Of a stretch of 64,000 nt of DNA, positions 1 to 8,127 are shown piece after piece; within the stretch, counting starts at the first letter, position 1; every line of letters starts with the position of its first letter. The stretch is from assembly GCF_019599145.1 (NCBI RefSeq), contig NZ_CP080647.1, positions 62,001 through 126,000 of the forward strand, written 5' to 3'. The DNA is from Streptomyces akebiae. GTDB lineage: Bacteria > Actinomycetota > Actinomycetes > Streptomycetales > Streptomycetaceae. Below the pieces are notes generated by a model. That model was not told the origin of the DNA. It made no database searches and saw only the letters and a list, made by a program, of their open reading frames with translations. Both the position numbers and the translations under genes were made by a program.

Positions 1-106
1 CGAGGACTGCGCCGCGGACGGCGTGCACGACTTCTGGCTCACCGCCGCCCCGCTGCCCATCACGGGAGCCGTCGGCTCCCCGGTCAACCCGATCGCCGTC
101 AAGTAA
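1..106 (+). CDS. C-terminal fragment of an unidentified protein, cut by the window edge
   Basis: Frame 2 is open from the first bases of the window to a TAA stop and gives 34 residues ending in ...VNPIAVK. No domain can be named from so short a tail. It stops 25 bp before the flavoprotein hydroxylase on the same strand, so it is probably the preceding gene of the same catabolic operon. An oxidoreductase subunit would fit that context, but nothing in the visible residues proves it. Confidence 0.6.
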   Translation, partial: EDCAADGVHDFWLTAAPLPITGAVGSPVNPIAVK

Positions 107-131
107 CCGGCGGAACAAGGGAGTTCCCCCA

Positions 132-1271
132 ATGACATCCATGAGCAGAGCCCGTACGGTCCTGGTGATCGGCGGTGGAGCAGCCGGCAACGCCGTCACC
201 ATCCTCCTGCGTCGCGGCGGATTCGCCGTGGATCTGATCGAGGCGAGGGACGACTGGAACGCCACCGCGGGCTCCGGCATCACCCTTCAGGGCAACGCCC
301 TGCGCGTCCTGCGTGAACTCGGGGTGTGGGAGCAGGTTCAGGCGTCCGGCTTCGGCTACGGCTCGGTCGGCATCACCGCCCCCGACGGCACCGTGTTGCA
401 CGTCGCCCGGGACATCCGCACCGGCGGTGACGACCTGCCCGCCACGCTCGGCATGCAGCGTCCCCGCCTCCAGCAGATCCTCATCGACGCCGTGCGCGCG
501 AGCGGCGCCTCGGTGCGCCTGGGCACGACCGCCCAGATCCTCGACCAGGACGCGAACGGGGTCTCCGTACGCTTCTCCGACGGCGGCGAGGGACGTTACG
601 ACCTGGTGATCGCCGCCGACGGACTCGGTTCCTCGACCCGCGCGGCGATCGGCATCACCGACAAGCCGGAACCGACCGGCATGGCCATCTGGCGCATCGC
701 CGCCCCGCGCCCCGCCGGTGTCACCCGCACCGACCTCGCCTTCGGCGGCCCCGCCTACATCGCGGGCTACAGCCCGACCAGCGACAGCACCCTGTACGCG
801 TACGTCGTCGAGGACAACCGCGACCGTGCCTCGATCCCGCCCGCCACGTACGCCGACGAGATGCGCCGCCTCGCCTGCGCCTACGGCGGCTTCTGGCCGG
901 AGATCACCCAGCACATCGCCGACCCGGCGAAGGTCAACTACACGCGGTTCGACCGGCTGCTGGTCGAGGACTCCTGGCACCGCGGCCGCGTGGTGCTGAT
1001 CGGCGACGCCGCGCACTGCTGTCCGCCCACCCTCGCTCAGGGCGCGGCCCTGTCCCTGGAGGACGCGTGGGTGCTCGCCCAGTTGCTGACAGCCACGCAG
1101 AGCTGGGACGACGCCCTGTTCCAGGCGTACTACGAGCGACGTATCGCCCGGGTCCGTCCGGTGGTGGAGGCATCCGTGCAGCTCGGGCAGTGGCAGCTCG
1201 ACGGCGTCCGGGACGCGGACGTTCCCGGTCTGATGGCCCGGACCATGACGATGCTGCGGGAGCTGCCGTGA
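132..1271 (+). CDS. FAD-dependent aromatic-ring hydroxylase-type monooxygenase
   Basis: A 379-residue class A flavoprotein monooxygenase. The N terminus carries the Rossmann dinucleotide fingerprint (GGGAAG, residues 14-19). The second FAD motif GDAAH lies at residues 291-295 in the context IGDAAHCCPP. Family members use NAD(P)H and O2 to hydroxylate aromatic or heteroaromatic acids in the cytoplasm. GGGAG lies about 10 bp before the ATG; a second in-frame ATG three codons later is possible. The next gene starts inside its stop codon, so it is translationally coupled to the amidohydrolase. It probably makes the hydroxylated ring that the downstream dioxygenase opens. Substrate unknown. Confidence 0.88.
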   Translation: MTSMSRARTVLVIGGGAAGNAVTILLRRGGFAVDLIEARDDWNATAGSGITLQGNALRVLRELGVWEQVQASGFGYGSVGITAPDGTVLHVARDIRTGGDDLPATLGMQRPRLQQILIDAVRASGASVRLGTTAQILDQDANGVSVRFSDGGEGRYDLVIAADGLGSSTRAAIGITDKPEPTGMAIWRIAAPRPAGVTRTDLAFGGPAYIAGYSPTSDSTLYAYVVEDNRDRASIPPATYADEMRRLACAYGGFWPEITQHIADPAKVNYTRFDRLLVEDSWHRGRVVLIGDAAHCCPPTLAQGAALSLEDAWVLAQLLTATQSWDDALFQAYYERRIARVRPVVEASVQLGQWQLDGVRDADVPGLMARTMTMLRELP

Positions 1272-2272
1272 CCGCGCTCACCATTGACGTGCACGCCCAC
1301 GTCCTGTTGCCCGAAATCGAAGCACTGGTGGGCGGCCTGCCGGGCCTGGCCGAGGCGAGGGCTCTGGACGCCCGGCGCAACGGCCCGGCGGCCCTGGCCG
1401 TCAACGGGCCCATGGTGCGCGAGCGCGTCCCCCTGCTGACCGACCCCACCGTGCGGCTGGCCGCCATGGACAGGCAGGGCGTGGACGTCCAGCTCGTCAG
1501 TCCGTCCCCCTCGCACTACCACTACTGGGCGGACGAGGAGACGGCCGAGAAGCTGTGCCGGCTCGCGGGTGAGGCGACGGCGGCGCATTGCTCGGCCGCC
1601 CCCGACCGGTTGCGCGGACTCGGCCTCGTACCGCTCCAGCACCCGCGGCTCGCGGTCCGTGCCCTCGACCATGCCCTCGAACAGGGGCTGAGCGGAGTGG
1701 AGATCTCCAGCCACGCCCCGGGCCGTGAGCTGTCCGACCCGGCGTACGAACCCCTGTGGTCGCGGGCCGAGGAGAGTGGCGCGGTCCTCTTCCTGCACCC
1801 CTTCGGCTGCACGCTCGACGAGCGGCTCGACCAGTGGTACCTGTCCAACACCGTGGGACAGCCCACCGAGAACGCCGTGGCTCTCTCCCACCTGATCTTC
1901 TCCGGCGTCCTGGACCGCCACCCCGGTCTGAAGGTGATCGCCGCACACGGCGGCGGCTATCTGCCCACCCACATCGGCCGCTCCGACCACGCCTGGTCCA
2001 CCCGTTCCGACGCCGGCGCCGGCTGCGCCCACCTGCCCAGCAGCTATCTGAAGCGCCTGTACTTCGACTCCCTCGTCCACGACCCGCACGTCCTCGGGGA
2101 ACTGGTTCGCGTGGCCGGTCCCGACCGTGTCTGCCTCGGATCGGACTACCCGTTCGACATGGGAACCGAGGACCCCGTCGGCGCGCTGCGCGCCGCCCGG
2201 CTGTCCGAGGCCGACTTCGACGCCGTACGCGGCGGCAACGCCGCCGCACTGCTCAACCTCATCCCCGCCTGA
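1268..2272 (+). CDS. Amidohydrolase-family protein of the ACMSD/resorcylate decarboxylase type
   Basis: The GTG at 1268 overlaps the TGA of the hydroxylase (GTGA) and places the metal-binding HxH motif at residues 9-11, as expected for this family; an upstream open frame is not needed. Further ligands fit: His177 in LHPFGC, His227 in AHGGGY and Asp293 in GSDYPFD. The 334-residue length suits ACMSD-like enzymes, zinc-dependent non-oxidative decarboxylases or hydrolases of aromatic acids and ring-cleavage products. Next to a hydroxylase and an extradiol dioxygenase, decarboxylation or hydrolysis of an aromatic intermediate is likely. The choice between the two reactions cannot be made from the sequence. 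Confidence 0.85.
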   Translation: MTALTIDVHAHVLLPEIEALVGGLPGLAEARALDARRNGPAALAVNGPMVRERVPLLTDPTVRLAAMDRQGVDVQLVSPSPSHYHYWADEETAEKLCRLAGEATAAHCSAAPDRLRGLGLVPLQHPRLAVRALDHALEQGLSGVEISSHAPGRELSDPAYEPLWSRAEESGAVLFLHPFGCTLDERLDQWYLSNTVGQPTENAVALSHLIFSGVLDRHPGLKVIAAHGGGYLPTHIGRSDHAWSTRSDAGAGCAHLPSSYLKRLYFDSLVHDPHVLGELVRVAGPDRVCLGSDYPFDMGTEDPVGALRAARLSEADFDAVRGGNAAALLNLIPA

Positions 2273-2285
2273 GGAGGATCCCGTC

Positions 2286-3224
2286 ATGAGCGCACGTCTG
2301 CTCACCCACCTGCGGCACGTCGACCTCGCCGTGCCCGACCACGACAAGCAACTCGACTTCTACGCCGGCGTCTGGGGACTGACCAAGGTCGCCGAGGACT
2401 CCGGCATCTCCTTCCTCGCCGCCGAGGGCTCACCGGAGCAGTACGTCGTGCGGCTGCGCGAAGCCGAGGAGAAGCGCCTGGACCTGGTCTCCTACGGTGC
2501 CGCTTCCGCGGCCGACGTGGACACACTCGCCGAGGAACTCCTCGCGGGCGGCGTCCAGTTGATCTCCCAGCCCGGCAAGGTCGACACCCCCGGCGGCGGT
2601 TACGGCTTCCGCTTCTTCGACGTCGACGGACGCACCATCGAGGTCTCGTCCGACGTGGAGGTCCGCCGGCACCGCAAGATCGAGGAGAAGGAGGCGATCC
2701 CGGTCAAGCTCTCCCACGTCGTGCTCAACTCCCCGGATCTCAACCGGACGCGGGAGTGGTACGAGCGCCACCTCGGCTTCCGCCTCTCCGACACGCTCAG
2801 TTCACCGCACATGGGCGAGGTCATGCACTTCATGCGGATCTCCAACCAGCACCACTCCATGGCCATCGCCCAGGGCCCGCACACCGCCCTGCACCACGTC
2901 TCGTTCGAGATGCGCGGCCTCGACGAGTACATGCGCGGATCCGGCCGCGTCATCCGGGCCGGCCACCAGAAGGTCTGGGGGCCCGGCCGGCACATGGCGG
3001 GCGACAACACCTTCACCTACTTCCTCGACCCGCACGGCAACACCGTCGAGTACACGACGGAGCTTGAGTTGCTGGACGAGGACACCTGGCACCCGCACGT
3101 CTACGACTTCTCCCAGCCCGAGGTCACCGACCAGTGGGGCACCGCCAACCCGATGAACGAACTGGTCGCCAAGGAGTCGTTCAACGACCCCGACCGCGGT
3201 GTCTTCGTCGCCCCGCCGGTCTGA
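2286..3224 (+). CDS. Two-domain VOC extradiol dioxygenase (catechol 2,3-dioxygenase type)
   Basis: A 312-residue protein with two vicinal-oxygen-chelate modules (about 1-135 and 138-300). The Fe(II) triad of type I extradiol dioxygenases is visible in the second module: His144 (LSHVVL), His203 or His204 (ALHHVSF) and Glu255 (HGNTVEYTTE). Family members open catechol-like rings next to the hydroxyl pair using O2. A strong GGAGGA Shine-Dalgarno sits just before the ATG and overlaps the upstream stop region. It lies between the putative decarboxylase and a FAH-fold hydrolase, the usual order in meta-cleavage operons. The native substrate is not deducible. Confidence 0.9.
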   Translation: MSARLLTHLRHVDLAVPDHDKQLDFYAGVWGLTKVAEDSGISFLAAEGSPEQYVVRLREAEEKRLDLVSYGAASAADVDTLAEELLAGGVQLISQPGKVDTPGGGYGFRFFDVDGRTIEVSSDVEVRRHRKIEEKEAIPVKLSHVVLNSPDLNRTREWYERHLGFRLSDTLSSPHMGEVMHFMRISNQHHSMAIAQGPHTALHHVSFEMRGLDEYMRGSGRVIRAGHQKVWGPGRHMAGDNTFTYFLDPHGNTVEYTTELELLDEDTWHPHVYDFSQPEVTDQWGTANPMNELVAKESFNDPDRGVFVAPPV

Positions 3225-3319
3225 TCCCATCCCGACGCCCGGGGGCGCGGTGGCCCTGTCAACTGCCCTGACCGCACCAGCGCCGCTGCCCCCGGGCCCA
3301 GCCCGCCAGGAGCCGCACC

Positions 3320-4291
3320 ATGCGTTTCGCCGCCTACGAACACCAGCGCCGCCACCGCGTGGCCGTCGTGGAGGACGACGGCACCCTCCTCCCCCTGCCC
3401 GGCGTCACGTCGCTCACCGCCCTGCTCTCCGAAGTCGGCGGTCTGCCGGGGCTGCTGGCCGCGGGCGCGGCGGCACTGGACGCACCGCCCGGCCCTCACG
3501 TCTCGGAGGTCAGGCTGCTGCCTCCCCTCCAGCCCGTCTCGGTGCGGGACTTCGTCACCTTCGAGGAGCACGTGGAAGGTGTACGGCGGTCCGTGCAGAG
3601 CGCCGTCGGGGTACCTGAACAGTGGTACGCCGCCCCGACCTTCTACTTCACCAACCCGCACGCCCTGTACGGCCCCCACGACGACGTTCCGGTGCCACCC
3701 GGCTCCATGGTCCTGGACTTCGAGTTGGAAGTGGCCGCCGTCATCGGCCGCGAGGGCCGCGACCTCACGCCCGAGCAGGCCCGCGACCACATCGTCGGCT
3801 ACACCGTCTTCAACGACTGGTCCGCCCGTGACCTGCAGTCCGCCGAGATGAAGGTCGGTCTCGGCCCCTGCAAGGGCAAGGACACCGCCACCACCCTCGG
3901 CCCCTACCTGGTGACCAGCGACGAACTGGACCGCTACCGCGACGACGAAGGCTTCCTGCGGCTGGCGCTCACCGCCGAGGTCAACGGCGAGGTCGTCGGC
4001 AGGGACCTGCTGTCCAACATGAGCTGGACGTTCGAGGAGATGGTCGCCTACGCCTCGCGCGGTACGCGGGTGATGCCCGGCGATGTCCTGGGCTCCGGCA
4101 CGTGCGGCAACGGCGGCTGCCTGGCCGAGCTGTGGGGCGTACGCGGCGAGCAGAGCCCGCCGCCCCTCAAGCCGGGCGACACCGTCACCCTCACGGTGGA
4201 GGGCATCGGCACCGTGTCCAACACCGTCGTCCCGGGCGCCGATCCGGTGCCTCTTCCCACCGGCCGACGTCGGCCCCGGGAACGGGCATGA
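3320..4291 (+). CDS. Fumarylacetoacetate hydrolase-family protein
   Basis: 323 residues with the FAH fold. The metal-binding signature is seen as Glu135 and Glu137 (DFELEVAAVIG) and Asp166 (FNDWSARD), the positions that hold Mg/Ca in FAH-family hydrolases and decarboxylases. It follows the ring-cleavage dioxygenase after 95 bp, so C-C bond hydrolysis or decarboxylation of the opened ring is the expected job. CAGGAG precedes the ATG. Its last codons overlap the next ATG (ATGA), giving tight coupling to the SDR. Confidence 0.9.
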   Translation: MRFAAYEHQRRHRVAVVEDDGTLLPLPGVTSLTALLSEVGGLPGLLAAGAAALDAPPGPHVSEVRLLPPLQPVSVRDFVTFEEHVEGVRRSVQSAVGVPEQWYAAPTFYFTNPHALYGPHDDVPVPPGSMVLDFELEVAAVIGREGRDLTPEQARDHIVGYTVFNDWSARDLQSAEMKVGLGPCKGKDTATTLGPYLVTSDELDRYRDDEGFLRLALTAEVNGEVVGRDLLSNMSWTFEEMVAYASRGTRVMPGDVLGSGTCGNGGCLAELWGVRGEQSPPPLKPGDTVTLTVEGIGTVSNTVVPGADPVPLPTGRRRPRERA

Positions 4292-5040
4292 GCGACTCGT
4301 ACCGCAAGAGGCTCCTGGGCAAGGTCGTCGTCGTCACCGGCGCGGCGCGCGGCCAGGGCGCCGCCGAGGCCGACGCGCTCACCCGGGAGGGCGCGCGGGT
4401 GATCACCACCGACGTACGGCCGGAGGGCGGCTGCCGGCACCTCGACGTCACCGGCGAGAACGACTGGGCCGAACTCGCCGCCGAGCTGAAGGAGGCGTAC
4501 GGGCAGGTGCACGGTCTGGTGAACAACGCGGGGATCACCTGGCGCGCCCGCCTCGGCGACGTACGGGCCGCGGACTTCGACCGGGTCCACGCCGTCAACG
4601 TCACCGGCCCGCTCCTCGGCATCCGGTACCTCGCCCCGCTCATGCCGCCCGGCTCCTCGATCGTCAACGTCGGCTCGTCCGCCGCGCTCACCGCGCACTA
4701 TCCGGTCGCCTACACCGCCAGCAAATGGGGACTGCGGGGTCTTTCCAGGGTGGCCGCACTGGAACTCGGGCCGCGCGGAATCCGCGTCAACACCATCCAC
4801 CCCGGCTACATCGAGACCGAGATGACCGCCTCCGCCGCACCGGCCTTCCGCGAGAGCAACATCCGGGAGACCCCCTTGGGGCGCACCGGAACCGTCGATG
4901 AGGTCGCGCCCCTGGTCGTGTTCCTGCTGTCGGACGAGTCGTCGTTCATCACCGGCGCCGACATCCCGGTCGACGGCGGCCTGACCGCGCACGGCGGCGT
5001 CAAGTCCTTGTCCGACGCCGTGCGCGAGGGAACTCCGTGA
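4288..5040 (+). CDS. Short-chain dehydrogenase/reductase
   Basis: A classical 250-residue SDR with the cofactor motif TGAARGQG (residues 17-24), NNAG, catalytic Tyr142 and Lys146 in YTASK, and the C-terminal PVDGG signature. The start overlaps the FAH stop by 4 bp and its stop overlaps the next GTG by 4 bp. In this operon it would oxidise or reduce a pathway alcohol or ketone with NAD(P). It is the intact member of a tandem SDR pair. Confidence 0.9.
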   Translation: MSDSYRKRLLGKVVVVTGAARGQGAAEADALTREGARVITTDVRPEGGCRHLDVTGENDWAELAAELKEAYGQVHGLVNNAGITWRARLGDVRAADFDRVHAVNVTGPLLGIRYLAPLMPPGSSIVNVGSSAALTAHYPVAYTASKWGLRGLSRVAALELGPRGIRVNTIHPGYIETEMTASAAPAFRESNIRETPLGRTGTVDEVAPLVVFLLSDESSFITGADIPVDGGLTAHGGVKSLSDAVREGTP

Positions 5041-5807
5041 AGAGGCTCGACGGCAAGGTCGCCCTGTTCTCCGGCACCGCACGCGGTCAGGGCCGGGCCG
5101 CCGCGTTGCGTTTCGCGGCCGAGGGCGCGCTCGTGGTCGGCGGCGACCTGCGGCACGAGGGCGCCGTCGAGACCCAGCGGCTCATCGCCCGGGAGGGTGG
5201 CACCGCGCTCACCACCGGCCCCGTGGACGTCACCGACGAGGATTCCGTCCGCACCTGGGCCGCGGAGGCCGCGGACGCCGCGGACGCCTTCGGCGGGATC
5301 GACAACGTCCATGCCAACGCCGGCGCCGTGCGCTTCGGACCCGTCGACGGCCAACTGTGCGACGACTTCGCCTCCCCTCTGCGGGCCGAGCTGAAATCGG
5401 TGTGGCTGACCGCCCACGCGGCCTGGTCACACGTGATCCGCAGCCGAGGCCGCGTCCTGACCGGCGGCTGGACTCCGGTAGTCGGCGGCTCGCCCACCAA
5501 CGGGCACATCGCCAAGGGCGGCTTGACCGCGCTGACCCGGCACATCGCCGCAGAGGGCGCCCCGTACGGCATCCGGCCCACTGCGTCACCCCGGCGTGAT
5601 CGACAGCGGCTCCCGCGCAGATCCCTCGCCGAGGACCACCCGATGCGCGACATCGCCCGCCACATCCCGCTCAGCCGGGTCGGCGCACGCGACGACGTCG
5701 TCGAGGCGGCCGTCTCCCTCGCCTCCGACGAGGCTGCGCACATCACCGGTACTCATCCGGTCGTCGACGACGCCTGCTCCACCGTGCTGCCCGGCGCGGC
5801 GCACTGA
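5037..5807 (+). CDS. SDR-family protein, probably damaged
   Basis: The frame is open for 256 residues and begins like an SDR (SGTARGQG). The canonical YxxxK is absent: Lys160 is followed by GGLTALTR as usual, but Gly156 occupies the Tyr position. After EGAPYGIR the expected NCVTPGVIDSG block appears only in the other two reading frames (about 5578-5612), and the SDR-like frame resumes at SLAEDHPM. Three single-base deletions within roughly 50 bp would explain this while restoring frame. It is therefore either a decaying paralogue or a local sequence error. GTG start overlaps the previous stop. Confidence 0.6.
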   Translation: MKRLDGKVALFSGTARGQGRAAALRFAAEGALVVGGDLRHEGAVETQRLIAREGGTALTTGPVDVTDEDSVRTWAAEAADAADAFGGIDNVHANAGAVRFGPVDGQLCDDFASPLRAELKSVWLTAHAAWSHVIRSRGRVLTGGWTPVVGGSPTNGHIAKGGLTALTRHIAAEGAPYGIRPTASPRRDRQRLPRRSLAEDHPMRDIARHIPLSRVGARDDVVEAAVSLASDEAAHITGTHPVVDDACSTVLPGAAH

Positions 5808-5821
5808 AAGGAATCCACACC

Positions 5822-6577
5822 GTGGACAAAGTCATCGCCGGCGCCACCGAGGCGGTCGCCGACATCCCCGACGGCGCCTCGCTCGCCGTGGGCGGCTTCG
5901 GCCTCAGCGGCGTACCCGACGTTCTGATCGGTGCCCTGCACGCGCAGGGCACCGGTGGTCTGCGAGTCGTCTCCAACAACTGCGGGGTCGACGGCCGCGG
6001 CCTCGGCGTGCTGCTCGCCGACGGTCGCATCGCCCGGGTCACAGGCTCCTACGTCGGTGAGAACAAGGAGTTCGCCCGGCAGTACCTGTCCGGCGAGCTG
6101 GAGGTGGAACTCGTTCCGCAGGGCACGCTCGCCGAACGCCTGCGGGCGGGCGGGGCGGGCATCCCCGCCTTCTACACCCCGGCCGGCGTCGGCACCCAGG
6201 TCGCCCAGGGCGGGCTGCCCTGGCGCTACGCACCCGACGGCTCGGTCGCCGTCGCCTCCCCGCCCAAGGAGACCCGCGACTTCGCGAGCCGCCCGTACGT
6301 CCTGGAGCACGGCATCACCACCGACTACGCGCTCGTCCGCGCCTGGCGCGGCGATCGGCACGGCAACCTCTGCTTCCGCCGCGCAGCCGCCAACTTCAAC
6401 CCGCTGGCCGCCATGGCCGGCCGCGTCACCATCGCCGAGGTCGAGGAACTCGTCGGAGTGGGCGAACTGCTTCCCGACGAAGTACACCTGCCCGGCGTCT
6501 TCGTCCAACGGGTCGTGGCTCTCACCGCTGAAGAGGCCGCCGACAAGCGGATCGAGAAGAGGACGGTACGTACCTGA
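5822..6577 (+). CDS. 3-oxoacid CoA-transferase, subunit A type
   Basis: 251 residues with the glycine-rich CoA-binding start GGFGLSGVP and the type I motifs SNNCG and VPQGTLAER. With subunit B it would move CoA from succinyl- or acetyl-CoA to a 3-oxo acid, feeding ring-cleavage products into central metabolism. AAGGA precedes the GTG start. It shares one base with the ATG of subunit B. A second, independent A/B pair lies at 41990-43344, so this pair is probably specialised for the operon at the start of the window. Confidence 0.9.
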   Translation: MDKVIAGATEAVADIPDGASLAVGGFGLSGVPDVLIGALHAQGTGGLRVVSNNCGVDGRGLGVLLADGRIARVTGSYVGENKEFARQYLSGELEVELVPQGTLAERLRAGGAGIPAFYTPAGVGTQVAQGGLPWRYAPDGSVAVASPPKETRDFASRPYVLEHGITTDYALVRAWRGDRHGNLCFRRAAANFNPLAAMAGRVTIAEVEELVGVGELLPDEVHLPGVFVQRVVALTAEEAADKRIEKRTVRT

Positions 6578-7227
6578 TGGCCTGGACCCGCGACCAGATG
6601 GCCGCCCGAGCCGCCGCCGAACTCACCGACGGCTCCTACGTCAACCTCGGCATCGGCCTGCCCACCCTCATCCCCGGCCACCTCCCGCCCGGCGTGCACG
6701 TCGTCCTGCACTCCGAGAACGGCATCCTCGGCACCGGTCCCTACCCGACCGAGGACGAGGTCGACCCCGATCTGATCAACGCGGGCAAGGAGACCGTCAC
6801 AGTCCTGCCCGGCGCGTCCTTCTTCGACTCCGCCCTGTCCTTCGGCATGATCCGCGGCGGCCACATCGGCACCGCCGTCCTGGGCGCCATGCAGGTCTCC
6901 GAGCGCGGCGACCTGGCCAACTGGATGATCCCCGGCAAGATGGTCAAGGGCATGGGCGGCGCGATGGACCTCGTCCACGGCGCCCGCCGCGTGATCGTCC
7001 TCATGGACCACACCGCGAAGGACGGCAGCCCGAAGATCCTCAAGGAGTGCACCCTGCCGCTCACCGGTGAGCGCTGCGTCCACCGCGTCATCACCGACCT
7101 CGGTGTCCTCGACATCACCGACGACGGCCTCGCGCTGGTCGAGACAGCTCCCGGCGTCACTGCGGCGGACCTCACGGCGCACACGCACGCCCCGGTACGT
7201 CTGGACGCCCTCACGTCCGCTTCGTGA
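6577..7227 (+). CDS. 3-oxoacid CoA-transferase, subunit B type
   Basis: 216 residues; the catalytic glutamate that forms the enzyme-CoA thioester is Glu47 in the SENGI motif. The G-G-A-M-D block common to the beta subunit is present near residue 130. The start codon overlaps the stop of subunit A (TGATG), as expected for stoichiometric synthesis. It is the last gene of the catabolic operon; a dyad 53 bp past the stop may end transcription. Confidence 0.9.
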   Translation: MAWTRDQMAARAAAELTDGSYVNLGIGLPTLIPGHLPPGVHVVLHSENGILGTGPYPTEDEVDPDLINAGKETVTVLPGASFFDSALSFGMIRGGHIGTAVLGAMQVSERGDLANWMIPGKMVKGMGGAMDLVHGARRVIVLMDHTAKDGSPKILKECTLPLTGERCVHRVITDLGVLDITDDGLALVETAPGVTAADLTAHTHAPVRLDALTSAS

Positions 7228-7279
7228 CGCGCGCTTTCCCCGCCGCGGCCTGGGCCACGAGCCCTGGCACTGCACCGTC

Positions 7280-7302
7280 TTGACCTCCAGTGGCTGGAGG
7301 TC
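7280..7302. terminator. 9-bp dyad between convergent genes; terminator or relic MerR-type promoter
   Basis: GACCTCCAG-TGG-CTGGAGGTC is a perfect inverted repeat 53 bp past the CoA-transferase stop and before the end of the convergent TetR gene, so a bidirectional terminator is the simplest reading. It also starts with TTGACC and has the shape of MerR-family operator-promoters, but no gene or good -10 follows. The rest of 7228-7432 shows nothing coding. Confidence 0.45.
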
Positions 7303-7432
7303 TTCGCAGTGGGGTCGGTCCTGCTGCGGGGGGCTGTGCAGGGGCTGGGGGTTACTGATCCATGGCGGGGCGATGGGCGGCGAACGGTCTCGGATCGACC
7401 ATCTGCACACGTCGCGCACAACTGCCCGAAGG

Positions 7433-8056
7433 TCACCTGGGCTTGAGGCCGTGCAGCATCAGGTGCACCAGTCGGGGGACGCCGTCGAGAGCGGTCCGCG
7501 CGTCGAGCCGGTCGTTGGCGGCGAAGGTGGCGGTGCCCTGGAGAGTGGCGCCCACGGCGAGGGTGAGGTCGGCGGGGTCCCCCTCGATGATCTCTCCGCG
7601 CTTCTGGGCGTCCGCGATGATCCGCTCCAGCGCCCCCACCGTGCGGTCGACGGCGGCGGCCATCTCCTCGGAGGCGTCGGGGTCGTGCTTGCGGGCGAAC
7701 ATGAGCTCCAGGAGCTCGGCGTTCTCGGTGGCGAAGCCGAGATAACCCCGGGCCAGGGCGACGAGCCGCGGTTCCAGCGGGAGAGCGGGGTCGTCGACGG
7801 CGGTCAGCGCCCGGGTCAGCCGCTCGTAGCCGGCGAGCGCCAGGGCGTTGAGCAGGGCCTGCTTGTCCTTGAAGTGGCGCCCGGGGGCGGCGTGGCTGAC
7901 GCCGATGTCCCGGGCCAGTTCCCGCAGGGACAGGGCCGCGACCCCCTTCTCCCGCAGGGTGCGCTCCGCGCTCGCGAGCAGCGCGGAGCGGAGGTCTCCG
8001 TGGTGGTAGGGGCGGGTCTCGCGACTCTCGGACTTCTCGGACGGCATGCGCACCAT
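7433..8056 (-). CDS. TetR-family repressor divergent from an SDR
   Basis: 207 residues with the N-terminal TetR helix-turn-helix (SLRELARDIGVSHAAPGRHF, near residues 43-62) and an all-helical ligand-binding C terminus. The ATG at 8056 was chosen because a -10 hexamer lies exactly upstream for a leaderless message; an ATG three codons later is also possible. It faces the SDR at 8128 across 71 bp that hold paired inverted repeats, so it probably represses both itself and that enzyme. Ligand unknown. Confidence 0.9.
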   Translation of the reverse strand: MVRMPSEKSESRETRPYHHGDLRSALLASAERTLREKGVAALSLRELARDIGVSHAAPGRHFKDKQALLNALALAGYERLTRALTAVDDPALPLEPRLVALARGYLGFATENAELLELMFARKHDPDASEEMAAAVDRTVGALERIIADAQKRGEIIEGDPADLTLAVGATLQGTATFAANDRLDARTALDGVPRLVHLMLHGLKPR

Positions 8057-8127
8057 CGTATCCGGATGTAGACGGCGCCAGCATTGTTGTCATTGACATC
8101 ATTGTTGTCGACGTCTACATTGAGGTC
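8057..8127. promoter_or_regulatory. Symmetric divergent promoters with TetR-type operator
   Basis: Plus strand: TTGACA (8093-8098), 17-bp spacer, TACATT (8116-8121), ATG 7 bp on. Minus strand: ATGACA (8093-8088), 17-bp spacer, TACATC (8070-8065), ATG about 9 bp on. The inverted arms ATGTAGACG (8066-8074) and CGTCTACAT (8112-8120) cover both -10 boxes, and ATTGTTGTC occurs twice between them. Both messages are predicted to be leaderless or nearly so and to be repressed together. Confidence 0.75.
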
